DNA from: JAGNZR01 sp051646055 | GTDB lineage: Bacteria > Fusobacteriota > Fusobacteriia > Fusobacteriales > Fusobacteriaceae | Length of the DNA: 36,809 nucleotides | Assembly (NCBI GenBank): GCA_051646055.1 | Contig: JBOFCM010000177.1 | Location: 1-36,809, forward strand | Direction of reading: 5' to 3' | Shown here: piece by piece, positions 1 to 6,559 of the stretch | Layout: each line of letters starts with the position of its first letter | Numbering within the stretch: the first letter of the stretch is position 1 | Position numbers and translations under genes: made by a program | The notes under the pieces: generated by a model | What the model saw: only the letters and a program-made list of their open reading frames with translations | What the model was told of the DNA's origin: nothing | The model's database searches: none

Positions 1-182
1 TCTTCACCATAGTATTTTGCTGCGAAATCAATGTATCCAGTTGGTCTCCACTCTACAACTGGCTCAGGACATACTAATGCCACTGGCTCAACTGCTACTA
101 CTGGAGCTGCTACTACTTCTTTAGCTGATGCTACTGCAGAAACTGCTGTCATAGCTGCTAATAATAAAGCTAATTTTTTCAT
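1..182 (-). CDS. Outer-membrane protein, N-terminal fragment (runs off the window)
   Basis: Sixty codons from an ATG at 182 are visible before the window ends. The product starts with Met-Lys-Lys-Leu-Ala, then a hydrophobic Ala/Leu stretch and an Ala-Ser-Ala-Lys junction: a classical signal peptide with cleavage expected near residue 20. A Val/Ala/Pro-rich linker with one Cys follows, then a segment reading VEWRPTGYIDFAAKYYG, which resembles the first strand of fusobacterial outer-membrane beta-barrel proteins. A strong ribosome binding site (GGGGAGG) lies seven to eight bases upstream. The gene has its own promoter. The family assignment rests on a short N-terminus and a known fusobacterial pattern; the barrel itself is not in view, so the exact protein cannot be named. 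Confidence 0.72.
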   Translation of the reverse strand, partial: MKKLALLLAAMTAVSAVASAKEVVAAPVVAVEPVALVCPEPVVEWRPTGYIDFAAKYYGE

Positions 183-227
183 TTAAATTCCTCCCCTGGT
201 TTTAAACTGTTTTTTATTTTTAGTGTT

Positions 228-246
228 AAGAATAAAAACTATTCTT
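228..246 (-). promoter_or_regulatory. 5'-terminal mRNA stem-loop of the outer-membrane protein gene
   Basis: A seven-base-pair perfect inverted repeat (AAGAATA / TATTCTT, loop of five) begins almost exactly at the transcription start predicted from the promoter at 252-280. A hairpin at the extreme 5' end is a known stabiliser of abundant outer-membrane protein mRNAs such as ompA. That role here is inferred from position only. Confidence 0.45.
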
Positions 247-251
247 ATTTA

Positions 252-280
252 ACTATAACAGTTATACCTCAAAAAATCAA
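252..280 (-). promoter_or_regulatory. Sigma-70-type promoter of the outer-membrane protein gene
   Basis: On the minus strand TTGATT (275-280) and TATAGT (252-257) are separated by exactly 17 bases. The predicted start near 245 gives a leader of about 63 bases. The rest of the gap between 183 and 400 is very AT-rich and shows no gene. Confidence 0.6.
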
Positions 281-400
281 ATTAGTAAATAGAAAAAATC
301 ATATATTTTTTGAATAATTACGTTTGAAGTGAATTAAAAGCATTTTTACTATTCATTTTATTTACATAATTATAAAATATTTTATTTTTTATAAAAAAAA

Positions 401-435
401 CTCTGAGAAATATCTGATTAATCAGTTTCTCAAAG
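401..435. terminator. Intrinsic terminator after the small exported protein gene
   Basis: TGAGAAA (404-410) pairs with TTTCTCA (426-432), enclosing the palindrome CTGATTAATCAG (414-425). Read on the minus strand the hairpin is followed by a run of eight T (393-400), so it ends the transcript from 467-625. The plus-strand side also has a T-rich tail. Confidence 0.7.
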
Positions 436-466
436 CTTTTATTTTTTTATATTGTTTTTTATGTTA

Positions 467-625
467 TTATTTTTTATCGCTGGCTTTTTCTCCATCTGCC
501 ATCCACCAATTTCCTACGGTCTCAATCTTGTTATCGTTTGCAACAGATAAGTCTGCCTTTGTCATTGTGTTAGCAAAAGAAATTGCCGATAGTACAAAAA
601 TTCCCACTAATAATACTTTTTTCAT
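467..625 (-). CDS. Small exported protein of unknown function, 52 aa
   Basis: A short complete gene of 52 codons plus stop, with a good GAGGAG-type ribosome binding site ahead of the ATG at 625, a plausible promoter upstream and a terminator downstream. The N-terminus (MKKVLLVGIFVLSAISFA) is a typical Sec signal peptide, with cleavage expected after Ala-18. The mature part is only about 34 residues, polar and charged, with a Trp-Trp-Met near residue 40 and a Lys-Lys C-terminus. No Cys is present, so it is not a lipoprotein and not disulfide-bonded. I do not recognise the family. The complete gene architecture supports a real gene rather than a chance frame. Confidence 0.7.
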   Translation of the reverse strand: MKKVLLVGIFVLSAISFANTMTKADLSVANDNKIETVGNWWMADGEKASDKK

Positions 626-688
626 AATTAATCACTCCTCAGTCTTTTTAATTTTTTGTTTTCTAACTCTTTATCCCTTACAAAAATT

Positions 689-722
689 ATTATACAGACC
701 TTATGTGTTACCAATATGTCAA
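689..722 (-). promoter_or_regulatory. Candidate promoter of the small exported protein gene
   Basis: A perfect TATAAT (689-694, minus strand) lies about 65 bases upstream of the ATG. A perfect TTGACA (717-722) is also present but 22 bases away, longer than optimal. Either the -10 works with a poorer -35 in between, or the spacing is unusual. Confidence 0.42.
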
Positions 723-737
723 AAAATTTTTAATTGT

Positions 738-762
738 AAAAAAAAAAGCCCCCTAAGGAGCT
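738..762 (-). terminator. Intrinsic terminator of the tyrS-acetyltransferase operon
   Basis: AGCTCC/GGGGCT forms a six-pair stem with a four-base loop (748-762), followed on the minus strand by ten T (738-747). The hairpin overlaps the last codons and stop of the acetyltransferase gene. Confidence 0.8.
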
Positions 763-1226
763 ATTTTTTTTACATACAGCATATGCCGGATACCATTATA
801 ATTAGAATTTTTTAGATACCGGAATCCTAATTTTTGAAAAAGGTGTCTAGAAACCTCGTTTTCTTTTATTATGTAAGCCAGAAACCTCTCAATTTTATGA
901 TTTTCTAAAATTTTTGAAATTCCCATATCAAGTATAGTTTCTGAGAATTTTTTTCCTCGAAAATTTTTGTCCAGAAAAATATCCACTATAGCATCTCTTT
1001 TTTCCAGCTGAAATTTTAGGGTGCCTATAAACTCACCTTTTTTATTTTTTACTGTATACACAAGAAAATGGGAAGAATTCAACATAAATTTATACCACTG
1101 AGTATAGGCTTCCTTCATCTCTCCATCTCTATCTTTGGAATATTTTTCCACATATTTCAGATGGAGTTTTTCATATATAAGAGGTATCTCTTTTTCATTC
1201 ATCTCAGACAAAAAAATCTCTTGCAA
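753..1226 (-). CDS. GNAT-family N-acetyltransferase, 157 aa
   Basis: Predicted acetyl-CoA-dependent N-acetyltransferase of the GNAT superfamily; substrate unknown. The acetyl-CoA-binding motif A region is around residues 82-100 (VDIFLDKNFRGKKFSETIL). The motif B-like NEVSRHLFQKLGF (123-135) is the typical C-terminal signature, shared with enzymes that acetylate protein N-termini or amino sugars. The start is a TTG at 1226, preceded by GGGAGAG; the next in-frame ATG is residue 9 and has no good ribosome binding site. The gene starts 18 bases after the tyrS stop and has a terminator only at its own end, so it is probably the second gene of the tyrS operon and under the same leader control. Why these two genes are linked is not evident. 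Confidence 0.8.
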   Translation of the reverse strand: MQEIFLSEMNEKEIPLIYEKLHLKYVEKYSKDRDGEMKEAYTQWYKFMLNSSHFLVYTVKNKKGEFIGTLKFQLEKRDAIVDIFLDKNFRGKKFSETILDMGISKILENHKIERFLAYIIKENEVSRHLFQKLGFRYLKNSNYNGIRHMLYVKKIAP

Positions 1227-1244
1227 TTCTCTCTCCCAATCCTA

Positions 1245-2465
1245 TTATACTAGAACTATCTTATAGAATTTTTTCTTTCCAGTCCTTACCAGCAGTTCTC
1301 CATCTTGGAACAAATCCTCAGTTATTGGATTGTCGTGAGCTGTTGCTTTCTCATCACCTATGTACAATCCTCCTTGCTGGACAAGTCTACGCCCTTCGCT
1401 GCTAGTTTTTAGGGCACCCGCATCGACAAGAATCTGAACTATACCTGTTCCAATTTTATCCTTAGGAAGTTCTATAGAAGGAACGTTACTCATATCTGCT
1501 CCTCCTGCAAAAAGGGCTTCAGCGGCACTTTTTGCCTTAATTGCTTCCTCTTCTCCGTGAACTATTTTAGTAACCTCAAATGCTAGAACTTTTTTTGCTT
1601 CATTTATCTCTGCATCTTTAAGGGCAGAAAGTCTTCTTACCTCATCCATAGGAATATAAGTCAGAAGTGACAGACATTTTTCCACATCAGAGTCAGCAAC
1701 ATTTCTCCAGTACTGGTAGAACTCATAAGGAGTTGTTTTCTCAGGATCTAGCCATAGAGCACCTTTAGCTGTTTTACCCATCTTCTGCCCTTCACTGTTA
1801 GTCAAAAGAGTACATGTCATGGCAAAAGCCGACTTTCTCTCTTTCTTTCTTATAAGGTCAACTCCTGCTATCATATTTGACCACTGGTCGTCTCCCCCCA
1901 GCTCCATTGTACACCCATATTTCTGATTTAAAACAAGGAAATCATAACCTTGCATAAGCATGTAGTTAAACTCAAGGAAAGAGAGTCCGTTCTCCATTCT
2001 CGATTTGAAACAGTCTGCAGCCAGCATTCTGTTTACTGAGAAGTGAGATCCTATATCTCTTATGAATTCCACATAGTTCAGATTAAGAAGCCAGTCTGCA
2101 TTATTTACAAGCAGGGCTTTTCCCTCTGAGAAGTCTATGAATTTTTCCATCTGTTTTTTGATTCCTGCCACGTTGTGGTCTATCTGCTCACGTGTAAGCA
2201 TATTTCTCATGTCTGTTCTACCGCTTGGATCTCCTATCATGGCAGTTCCTCCACCTATAAGGGCGATAGGTCTGTGCCCAGCTCTCTGCATATGAGACAT
2301 GAACATCATCGCTATAAAATGACCTACGTGAAGTGAATCTGCCGTAGGATCAAACCCTATATAAAATGTAACTTTTTCCTTCCCTAACAGCTCTCTTGTC
2401 TCATCTTCATGAGTGAACTGCTTTATATATCCCCTGTCTTTTAGTAAATCTAAAACATTTTCCAT
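1245..2465 (-). CDS. tyrS: Tyrosyl-tRNA synthetase
   Basis: Charges tRNA(Tyr) with tyrosine in the cytoplasm. The 406-residue length fits the bacterial TyrRS family. The class I HIGH motif appears as HVGH at 46-49 inside GFDPTADSLHVGHF, and the KMSKS loop as KMGKT at 228-232. The tyrosine-pocket segment GGDDQWSN is near 190-197, and the last ~65 residues (GTGIVQILVDAG... to the end) form the S4-like RNA-binding domain. The ATG at 2465 has a strong AGGAGG site. Upstream is a complete attenuator: promoter, Tyr-rich leader peptide and terminator. The gene is therefore probably induced when charged tRNA(Tyr) is scarce. It is followed by a GNAT acetyltransferase gene in the same transcript. Confidence 0.97.
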   Translation of the reverse strand: MENVLDLLKDRGYIKQFTHEDETRELLGKEKVTFYIGFDPTADSLHVGHFIAMMFMSHMQRAGHRPIALIGGGTAMIGDPSGRTDMRNMLTREQIDHNVAGIKKQMEKFIDFSEGKALLVNNADWLLNLNYVEFIRDIGSHFSVNRMLAADCFKSRMENGLSFLEFNYMLMQGYDFLVLNQKYGCTMELGGDDQWSNMIAGVDLIRKKERKSAFAMTCTLLTNSEGQKMGKTAKGALWLDPEKTTPYEFYQYWRNVADSDVEKCLSLLTYIPMDEVRRLSALKDAEINEAKKVLAFEVTKIVHGEEEAIKAKSAAEALFAGGADMSNVPSIELPKDKIGTGIVQILVDAGALKTSSEGRRLVQQGGLYIGDEKATAHDNPITEDLFQDGELLVRTGKKKFYKIVLV

Positions 2466-2491
2466 ATATAACCTCCTAAATTTTTTTAATT

Positions 2492-2520
2492 AAAAAAGCC
2501 TGCGGAAATCTCCACAGGCT
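2492..2520 (-). terminator. Attenuator terminator in the tyrS leader
   Basis: AGCCTGTGGA pairs with TCCGCAGGCT (10 pairs including one G-U, loop of four; 2497-2520) and is followed by six T on the minus strand. It lies between the leader peptide and tyrS, about 25 bases ahead of the tyrS ribosome binding site. It can therefore only act as a conditional terminator of tyrS transcription or as an end for hcp read-through. Confidence 0.85.
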
Positions 2521-2572
2521 CCAAAAGCTACTATGAACGACTCCATACCTTACTATTTAAGTAACACAAAAT

Positions 2573-2609
2573 GGATTCGTATTTTTCCCAGAGAAAACAA
2601 CACCAATCC
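2573..2609 (-). promoter_or_regulatory. Stem-loop immediately after the tyrS leader peptide
   Basis: In the transcript GGAUU directly behind the leader stop codon pairs with AAUCC (2573-2577). The pairing continues with one G-G mismatch through GGUGUU/AAUACG-side bases and an inner UUUUC/GAAAA stem. A ribosome at the leader stop codon would cover its 5' arm. In addition UUACUAUUAUAAG, inside the Tyr codon run (2627-2615), is complementary to CUUAAAUAGUAA (2561-2550) with one bulged base. The position of a ribosome in the Tyr codons would therefore decide which stems form. Confidence 0.6.
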
Positions 2610-2665
2610 TAAAACTTATAATAGTAATAATATGAAGTTTTTGTCATTAGATTGTTTTTTCTCAT
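2609..2665 (-). CDS. tyrS leader peptide with five consecutive Tyr codons, 18 aa
   Basis: An 18-codon frame, MRKNNLMTKTSYYYYYKF, with ATG at 2665 and a UAG stop at 2609-2611. It has a well-placed AGGAG ribosome binding site (2672-2676) and starts about 20 bases after the predicted transcription start. Codons 12-16 are TAT TAT TAC TAT TAT, all tyrosine. This is what is expected of a regulatory leader peptide that senses charged tRNA(Tyr) for the downstream tyrosyl-tRNA synthetase: ribosomes stall on the Tyr run when charging is low. The mixed use of TAT and TAC argues against a simple repeat. The peptide itself probably has no function after synthesis. Confidence 0.82.
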   Translation of the reverse strand: MRKNNLMTKTSYYYYYKF

Positions 2666-2692
2666 AGTTAGCTCCTTTTTAATTTTTTTAAG

Positions 2693-2721
2693 ATTTTAAC
2701 ATTTTATTTATGTTTTGTCAA
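2693..2721 (-). promoter_or_regulatory. Promoter of the tyrS leader
   Basis: TTGACA (2716-2721) and TAAAAT (2693-2698) are separated by exactly 17 bases on the minus strand. The -35 box begins only six bases after the hcp stop codon. The predicted start near 2686 leaves about 220 bases of leader before tyrS. Confidence 0.8.
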
Positions 2722-2727
2722 TATTTT

Positions 2728-4380
2728 TTACACTAGATTCCACTTTTTGAGGTCAGATTCTACGTCAGACATAGCTCCAATTCCAAAGTTTTCAACTAAA
2801 ACTTTAGCTACATTTGGAGATAAGAATGCAGGCAATGTTGGCCCAAGGTGGATATTTTTAACTCCAAGAGATAGCAGAGCAAGTAGAACTGTTACAGCTT
2901 TTTGCTCGTACCATGCAATATTGTAAACTATAGGTAGCTCATTGATATCCTCTAGTCCAAATACCTCTTTTAACTTAAGAGCTATAACCGCTAGAGAGTA
3001 TGAGTCGTTACACTGTCCAGCATCTAGAACTCTAGGTATACCTCCGATATCTCCAAGGTTTAACTTATTGTATCTGTACTTTGCACATCCTGCTGTAAGG
3101 ATAACTGTATCCTTAGGAAGAGCAAGTGCAAAATCCTCGTAATATTTTCTGTCTGCCATTCTTCCGTCGCATCCAGCCATTACTACAAATCTCTTTATTG
3201 CTCCAGATTTAACAGCATCTATAACTTTATCAGCAAGAGCCATAACTTGATTATGAGCAAATCCTCCAATTATCTCTCCCTTTTCTAACTCAGTAGGAGC
3301 CTGACAAGTTTTAGCAAGTTCTATTATTTCTGCAAAATTCTTTTTTCCATCCTGAGCTGTAATCTGTTTCCAACCTGGATATCCTGCTGCATTGGTAGTG
3401 AAAACCTTATCAGCATATTTAGCCCCTTGAGATGGTGGTACTATACAGTTAGTTGTGAAAAGTATTGGACCGTTGAAAGCCTCAAACTCCTCTTTCTGCT
3501 TCCACCATGCATTTCCGTAGTTACCTACAAAATGAGAGTATTTTTTAAGCTCTGGGTAATAGTGTCCAGGTAGCATCTCTGAGTGAGTATAGATATCTAC
3601 CCCTGTTCCCTCTGTCTGTTCCAGAAGCTGTTTAAGATCGTTTAAATCATGTCCCGAGATAAGAATTCCTGGTTTACTTCCTGTGCCTATATTTACCTTT
3701 GTAACTACAGGGTGCCCGAAAGCTGATGTGTTTGCCTCATCCAAAAGTGCCATAGCCTTCACCGAGTGCTCTCCACATGCTAGCACAAGTGCTACCAGCT
3801 CATCTGCTCCCAAAGTATCATCTTCAGTAGCTAATAGAGCTTTCTCTATAAATGCTACTATCTCAGGATTCGTTTTTCCAAGATGCTCAGCATGCTCTGT
3901 ATAAGCTGCCATTCCCTTTAGACCATATGTAAGAAGCTCTCTCAGAGAACGGATATCCTCATTCTCAGTAGATAGAACACCTATCTTAGTAGAGAACTGA
4001 AGCATCTTGTCCTCCTCCGTTCCTGTCCATGTAGTATAAAGCTTTCCTTCATGAGCAGAATCAAGCTGAACTCCCATCTCTACAAGCTGTGCTCTTAAAG
4101 CCTTTCTTATCTCCACACCCTTTTTGATCTCCTCAGCGATAGCTTTATCATCAAAATTGGCATTAGTTATTGTAACAAAAAGAGAATTAAGGATATAGTT
4201 GTTTACATCCCCTCTGTTCCTTCCTGCTCCTCTAAGCTGTGAGCTGTATGCAGCTACACCTTTCACTGTATAGATTAAAAGATCCTGTAGATCCGATGTG
4301 CTAGCCTGTTTTCCACACATTCCCACAGACAGATTACATCCTGTTCCCTTCATTGCTTCTTGACACTGATAACAAAACAT
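2728..4380 (-). CDS. hcp: Hybrid-cluster protein (hydroxylamine / nitric oxide reductase)
   Basis: Hcp is a cytoplasmic iron-sulfur protein that reduces nitric oxide and hydroxylamine and protects anaerobes from nitrosative stress. The 550-residue product has the N-terminal four-cysteine motif at C3, C6, C15 and C22 (MFCYQCQEAMKGTGC...), as in the class found in strict anaerobes. It also has the later Cys/His/Glu segments expected around the 4Fe-2O-2S hybrid cluster: ACGEHSVKA, TNCIVPP, AGCDGRMADRKYYEDFA, TAGCAKYRYNK, DAGQCNDSYS and IAWYEQKAV. The ATG at 4380 follows an AGGGGG ribosome binding site. A Crp/Fnr regulator is divergently transcribed, and a palindrome sits at activator distance from the predicted hcp start, so NO- or nitrite-responsive control is likely. 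No terminator follows; the tyrS promoter starts directly downstream. Confidence 0.96.
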   Translation of the reverse strand: MFCYQCQEAMKGTGCNLSVGMCGKQASTSDLQDLLIYTVKGVAAYSSQLRGAGRNRGDVNNYILNSLFVTITNANFDDKAIAEEIKKGVEIRKALRAQLVEMGVQLDSAHEGKLYTTWTGTEEDKMLQFSTKIGVLSTENEDIRSLRELLTYGLKGMAAYTEHAEHLGKTNPEIVAFIEKALLATEDDTLGADELVALVLACGEHSVKAMALLDEANTSAFGHPVVTKVNIGTGSKPGILISGHDLNDLKQLLEQTEGTGVDIYTHSEMLPGHYYPELKKYSHFVGNYGNAWWKQKEEFEAFNGPILFTTNCIVPPSQGAKYADKVFTTNAAGYPGWKQITAQDGKKNFAEIIELAKTCQAPTELEKGEIIGGFAHNQVMALADKVIDAVKSGAIKRFVVMAGCDGRMADRKYYEDFALALPKDTVILTAGCAKYRYNKLNLGDIGGIPRVLDAGQCNDSYSLAVIALKLKEVFGLEDINELPIVYNIAWYEQKAVTVLLALLSLGVKNIHLGPTLPAFLSPNVAKVLVENFGIGAMSDVESDLKKWNLV

Positions 4381-4432
4381 TTTTTCCCCCTATTATATAT
4401 TTATAGTTTAATATTTATTTTAATCTATATCT

Positions 4433-4438
4433 ATATTA
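4433..4438 (-). promoter_or_regulatory. Predicted -10 box of hcp
   Basis: TAATAT on the minus strand, preceded by TG, with no good -35 box at normal spacing. The predicted start near 4426 puts the 4461-4474 palindrome centre at about -41.5. A missing -35 box combined with a regulator site at this distance is typical of Crp/Fnr-type activated promoters. Confidence 0.5.
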
Positions 4439-4460
4439 CACTGTTTTTTTTCATCTGTCG

Positions 4461-4474
4461 GTAACACCTGTTAC
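4461..4474. promoter_or_regulatory. Candidate operator for the Crp/Fnr-type (HcpR-like) regulator
   Basis: GTAACACCTGTTAC is two 5-bp inverted half-sites (GTAAC / GTTAC) around four bases, the spacing usual for Crp/Fnr dimers. It lies in the divergent gap between hcp and the regulator gene. Its centre is about -41.5 from the predicted hcp start and just upstream of the regulator's -35 box, so it could activate hcp and also modulate the regulator's own gene. Confidence 0.6.
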
Positions 4475-4478
4475 ATTT

Positions 4479-4507
4479 TTGAGTTTTTTTCAAATTTATG
4501 ATATAAT
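4479..4507 (+). promoter_or_regulatory. Promoter of the Crp/Fnr-type regulator
   Basis: TTGAGT (4479-4484) and TATAAT (4502-4507) are 17 bases apart. The predicted start near 4514 falls at the ribosome binding site (GAGGTG, 4514-4519), so the mRNA would have a leader of only about ten bases. Confidence 0.65.
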
Positions 4508-4523
4508 TTTGAAGAGGTGAATT

Positions 4524-5165
4524 ATGACTAGATATAAAAAATTGAAAGAGATACCATTTTTCAATGTGTTTACTTTGGAAGATTTGAAAAAAATTATAGA
4601 CGAAAAATATATAAAACTGAAAAGATATAGTGAAGAGGACTATGCTTATTTTCAAGGAGATGAAATAGAGGAAGTTTCTTTCATAATAAAGGGACAGTTC
4701 AAGGGAGAAAAGATTTTGGAAAACGGAAAAGTTGTTGAGATTGAAAGGTTTGGAAAAGGAACTCTTATTGCTCCTGCATTTATCTTTGCAGAAACAAATG
4801 TCCTTCCTGTAGATCTTCTAGCACTTGAAGACTCTGAGATAATCTCTATAGAAAGAGAAAAATTCTTCGAACTTCTCATGACCAATCCTTCCGCTATGAG
4901 AAATTTTTTGCGAATCTCCAGCAAAAAATCTCAAGTTATCTCTAACCGTTTTACAGAGATAAATCAGACTATTGGAGAGAAGATAGATAGCTATATAAAA
5001 GAAAATGCCAAAGATGGAAAAATAAAATTTGATCTCTCTCTTAAAGAGCTCGCCGAAAAATTTGGAGTAGAGAGACCTTCACTTTCCAGAGTTCTCTCCA
5101 AGTATGTAAAAGAGGGGAAACTTCTGAGATTAGAGAAAAATTCCTATAAAATTACTGGTATCTAA
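4524..5165 (+). CDS. Crp/Fnr-family transcription regulator, HcpR-like
   Basis: A 213-residue regulator with the two domains of the family. The first is an N-terminal cyclic-nucleotide-binding-type beta-roll (residues ~10-125; FIIKGQFKGEKILENGKVVEIERFG is spread over 53-77). A long dimerisation helix (~130-155) leads to a C-terminal winged helix-turn-helix (172-197; LKELAEKFGVERPSLSRVLS). There is not a single cysteine, so it cannot hold an FNR-type [4Fe-4S] cluster; the sensor would have to be something else, for example haem as reported for some HcpR proteins. Divergence from hcp and a shared palindrome make control of hcp likely. HcpR is inferred from context, so no symbol is given. Confidence 0.85.
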   Translation: MTRYKKLKEIPFFNVFTLEDLKKIIDEKYIKLKRYSEEDYAYFQGDEIEEVSFIIKGQFKGEKILENGKVVEIERFGKGTLIAPAFIFAETNVLPVDLLALEDSEIISIEREKFFELLMTNPSAMRNFLRISSKKSQVISNRFTEINQTIGEKIDSYIKENAKDGKIKFDLSLKELAEKFGVERPSLSRVLSKYVKEGKLLRLEKNSYKITGI

Positions 5166-5172
5166 ACAAAAA

Positions 5173-5197
5173 AAGTCGGAAGTTAATTTTCCGACTT
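5173..5197. terminator. Bidirectional terminator between the regulator and eno
   Basis: AAGTCGGAA (5173-5181) pairs perfectly with TTCCGACTT (5189-5197). T runs follow on both strands, so it serves the plus-strand regulator gene and the minus-strand pyk-eno operon. Confidence 0.88.
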
Positions 5198-5210
5198 TTT
5201 ATTTATATTA

Positions 5211-6515
5211 TTACTTTTTGATGTTGTAGAATACTCCAAGTCCTTCGTACTTAGCTACTGATCCAAGCTCCTCTTCGATTCTAAGAAGTTGGTTGTATTT
5301 AGCCATTCTGTCAGTTCTTGATGTAGATCCAGTTTTGATCTGTCCAGCGTTTGTTGCAACAGCGATATCAGCTATTGTAGCATCCTCTGTCTCTCCTGAT
5401 CTGTGAGAGATTACTGCTGTCATTCCAGCTCTTTTTGCCATCTCAATAGCATCTAGAGTTTCAGTAAGAGTTCCAATCTGGTTAAGTTTGATAAGGATAG
5501 CATTAGCTGCCTTCTCTTCGATTCCTCTAGCAAGTTTCTCAGTGTTAGTTACGAATAGGTCATCTCCAACGATCTGAACTTTATCTCCTAACTTAGCTGT
5601 TACTGCAGCAAATCCTGCCCAGTCATCTTCTCCGAATCCATCTTCGATAGATTTGATTGGATACTTTTCACAAAGCATAGCATACCATTCTACCATCTCT
5701 TCAGAAGTCTTAACTCCACCTTCTCTCTCGAAGTGGTACTCAAACTTTCCTGGTGCAACTTCTTTGCAGAACTCAGTAGCAGCAGCATCTAGAGCAAAAG
5801 TAACGTCTACTCCTGGCTCGTATCCAGCTTTCTTACAAGCCTCAACTATAATATCAAGAGCTCCAACAGTTCCGTTTATTTTTGCAGGGGCATATCCTCC
5901 CTCGTTTCCTACATTTGTTGAATCTCCATTGTCATGAAGGATTTTTCCAAGTGCATGGAATATTTCGCATCCCATTCTCATAGCCTCAGAGAAAGTCTTA
6001 GCTCCAACTGGCTGTACCATGAACTCTTGAACGTCAACAGCAGAATCAGCATGAGATCCTCCGTTAAGGATATTCATCATTGGAAGAGGTAATTCTTTAG
6101 CGTTTACTCCTCCTAAGTATTTGTATAGAGGCATTCCTAAAGCTTCAGCTGCAGCTTTAGCTACTGCAAGAGATACTCCTAGTATAGCATTAGCTCCTAG
6201 TCTTCCTTTGTTTGGTGTTCCGTCTAAAGCGATCATAGCTTTATCGATAGCAACCTGGTCGATAGCGTCCATTCCGATTACTAAATCTCTTAATTCTGTG
6301 TTAGCATTGGCAACAGCTTTAAGAACTCCTTTTCCAAGGTATCTAGCTTTATCTCCATCTCTTAACTCAACAGCTTCATAAGCTCCTGTAGATGCTCCAG
6401 ACGGAACCATAGCTCTTCCTTTAGCTCCACACTCTAATAATACATCCACCTCTACTGTAGGGTTTCCTCTTGAATCAAGAACTTCTCTTGCTTTTACATC
6501 AGCGATTCTAGTCAT
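5211..6515 (-). CDS. eno: Enolase
   Basis: Converts 2-phosphoglycerate to phosphoenolpyruvate in glycolysis; also a degradosome-associated protein in some bacteria. The full-length 434-residue product starts IADVKAREVLDSRGNPTVEV, the family N-terminus. It contains GNEGGYAP, the metal-binding segments with SIEDGFGEDDW and VGDDLFVTN, KLNQIGTLTET, and the substrate loop SHRSGETED. The ATG at 6515 is preceded by an AGGAGG-type site. The gene begins 44 bases after the pyk stop without a promoter or terminator between them, so the last two steps of lower glycolysis are encoded in one transcript (pyk-eno). A terminator follows at 5173-5197. Confidence 0.98.
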   Translation of the reverse strand: MTRIADVKAREVLDSRGNPTVEVDVLLECGAKGRAMVPSGASTGAYEAVELRDGDKARYLGKGVLKAVANANTELRDLVIGMDAIDQVAIDKAMIALDGTPNKGRLGANAILGVSLAVAKAAAEALGMPLYKYLGGVNAKELPLPMMNILNGGSHADSAVDVQEFMVQPVGAKTFSEAMRMGCEIFHALGKILHDNGDSTNVGNEGGYAPAKINGTVGALDIIVEACKKAGYEPGVDVTFALDAAATEFCKEVAPGKFEYHFEREGGVKTSEEMVEWYAMLCEKYPIKSIEDGFGEDDWAGFAAVTAKLGDKVQIVGDDLFVTNTEKLARGIEEKAANAILIKLNQIGTLTETLDAIEMAKRAGMTAVISHRSGETEDATIADIAVATNAGQIKTGSTSRTDRMAKYNQLLRIEEELGSVAKYEGLGVFYNIKK

Positions 6516-6559
6516 TGTTTTATTCCTCCTATATTATAATTACTTTATATTATTAATTT

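Noticed and set aside
2492..2690. T-box riboswitch in front of tyrS
   Set aside because: The leader lacks a recognisable AGGGTGGNACCGCG-type T-box sequence and the usual long stem I. A translated-looking frame with five Tyr codons, a ribosome binding site and close coupling to the terminator explains the region better.
4431..4655. Minus-strand open frame across the hcp-regulator gap
   Set aside because: It overlaps the divergent promoters, operator and the regulator's 5' end, is composed of AT-rich runs, and has no ribosome binding site.
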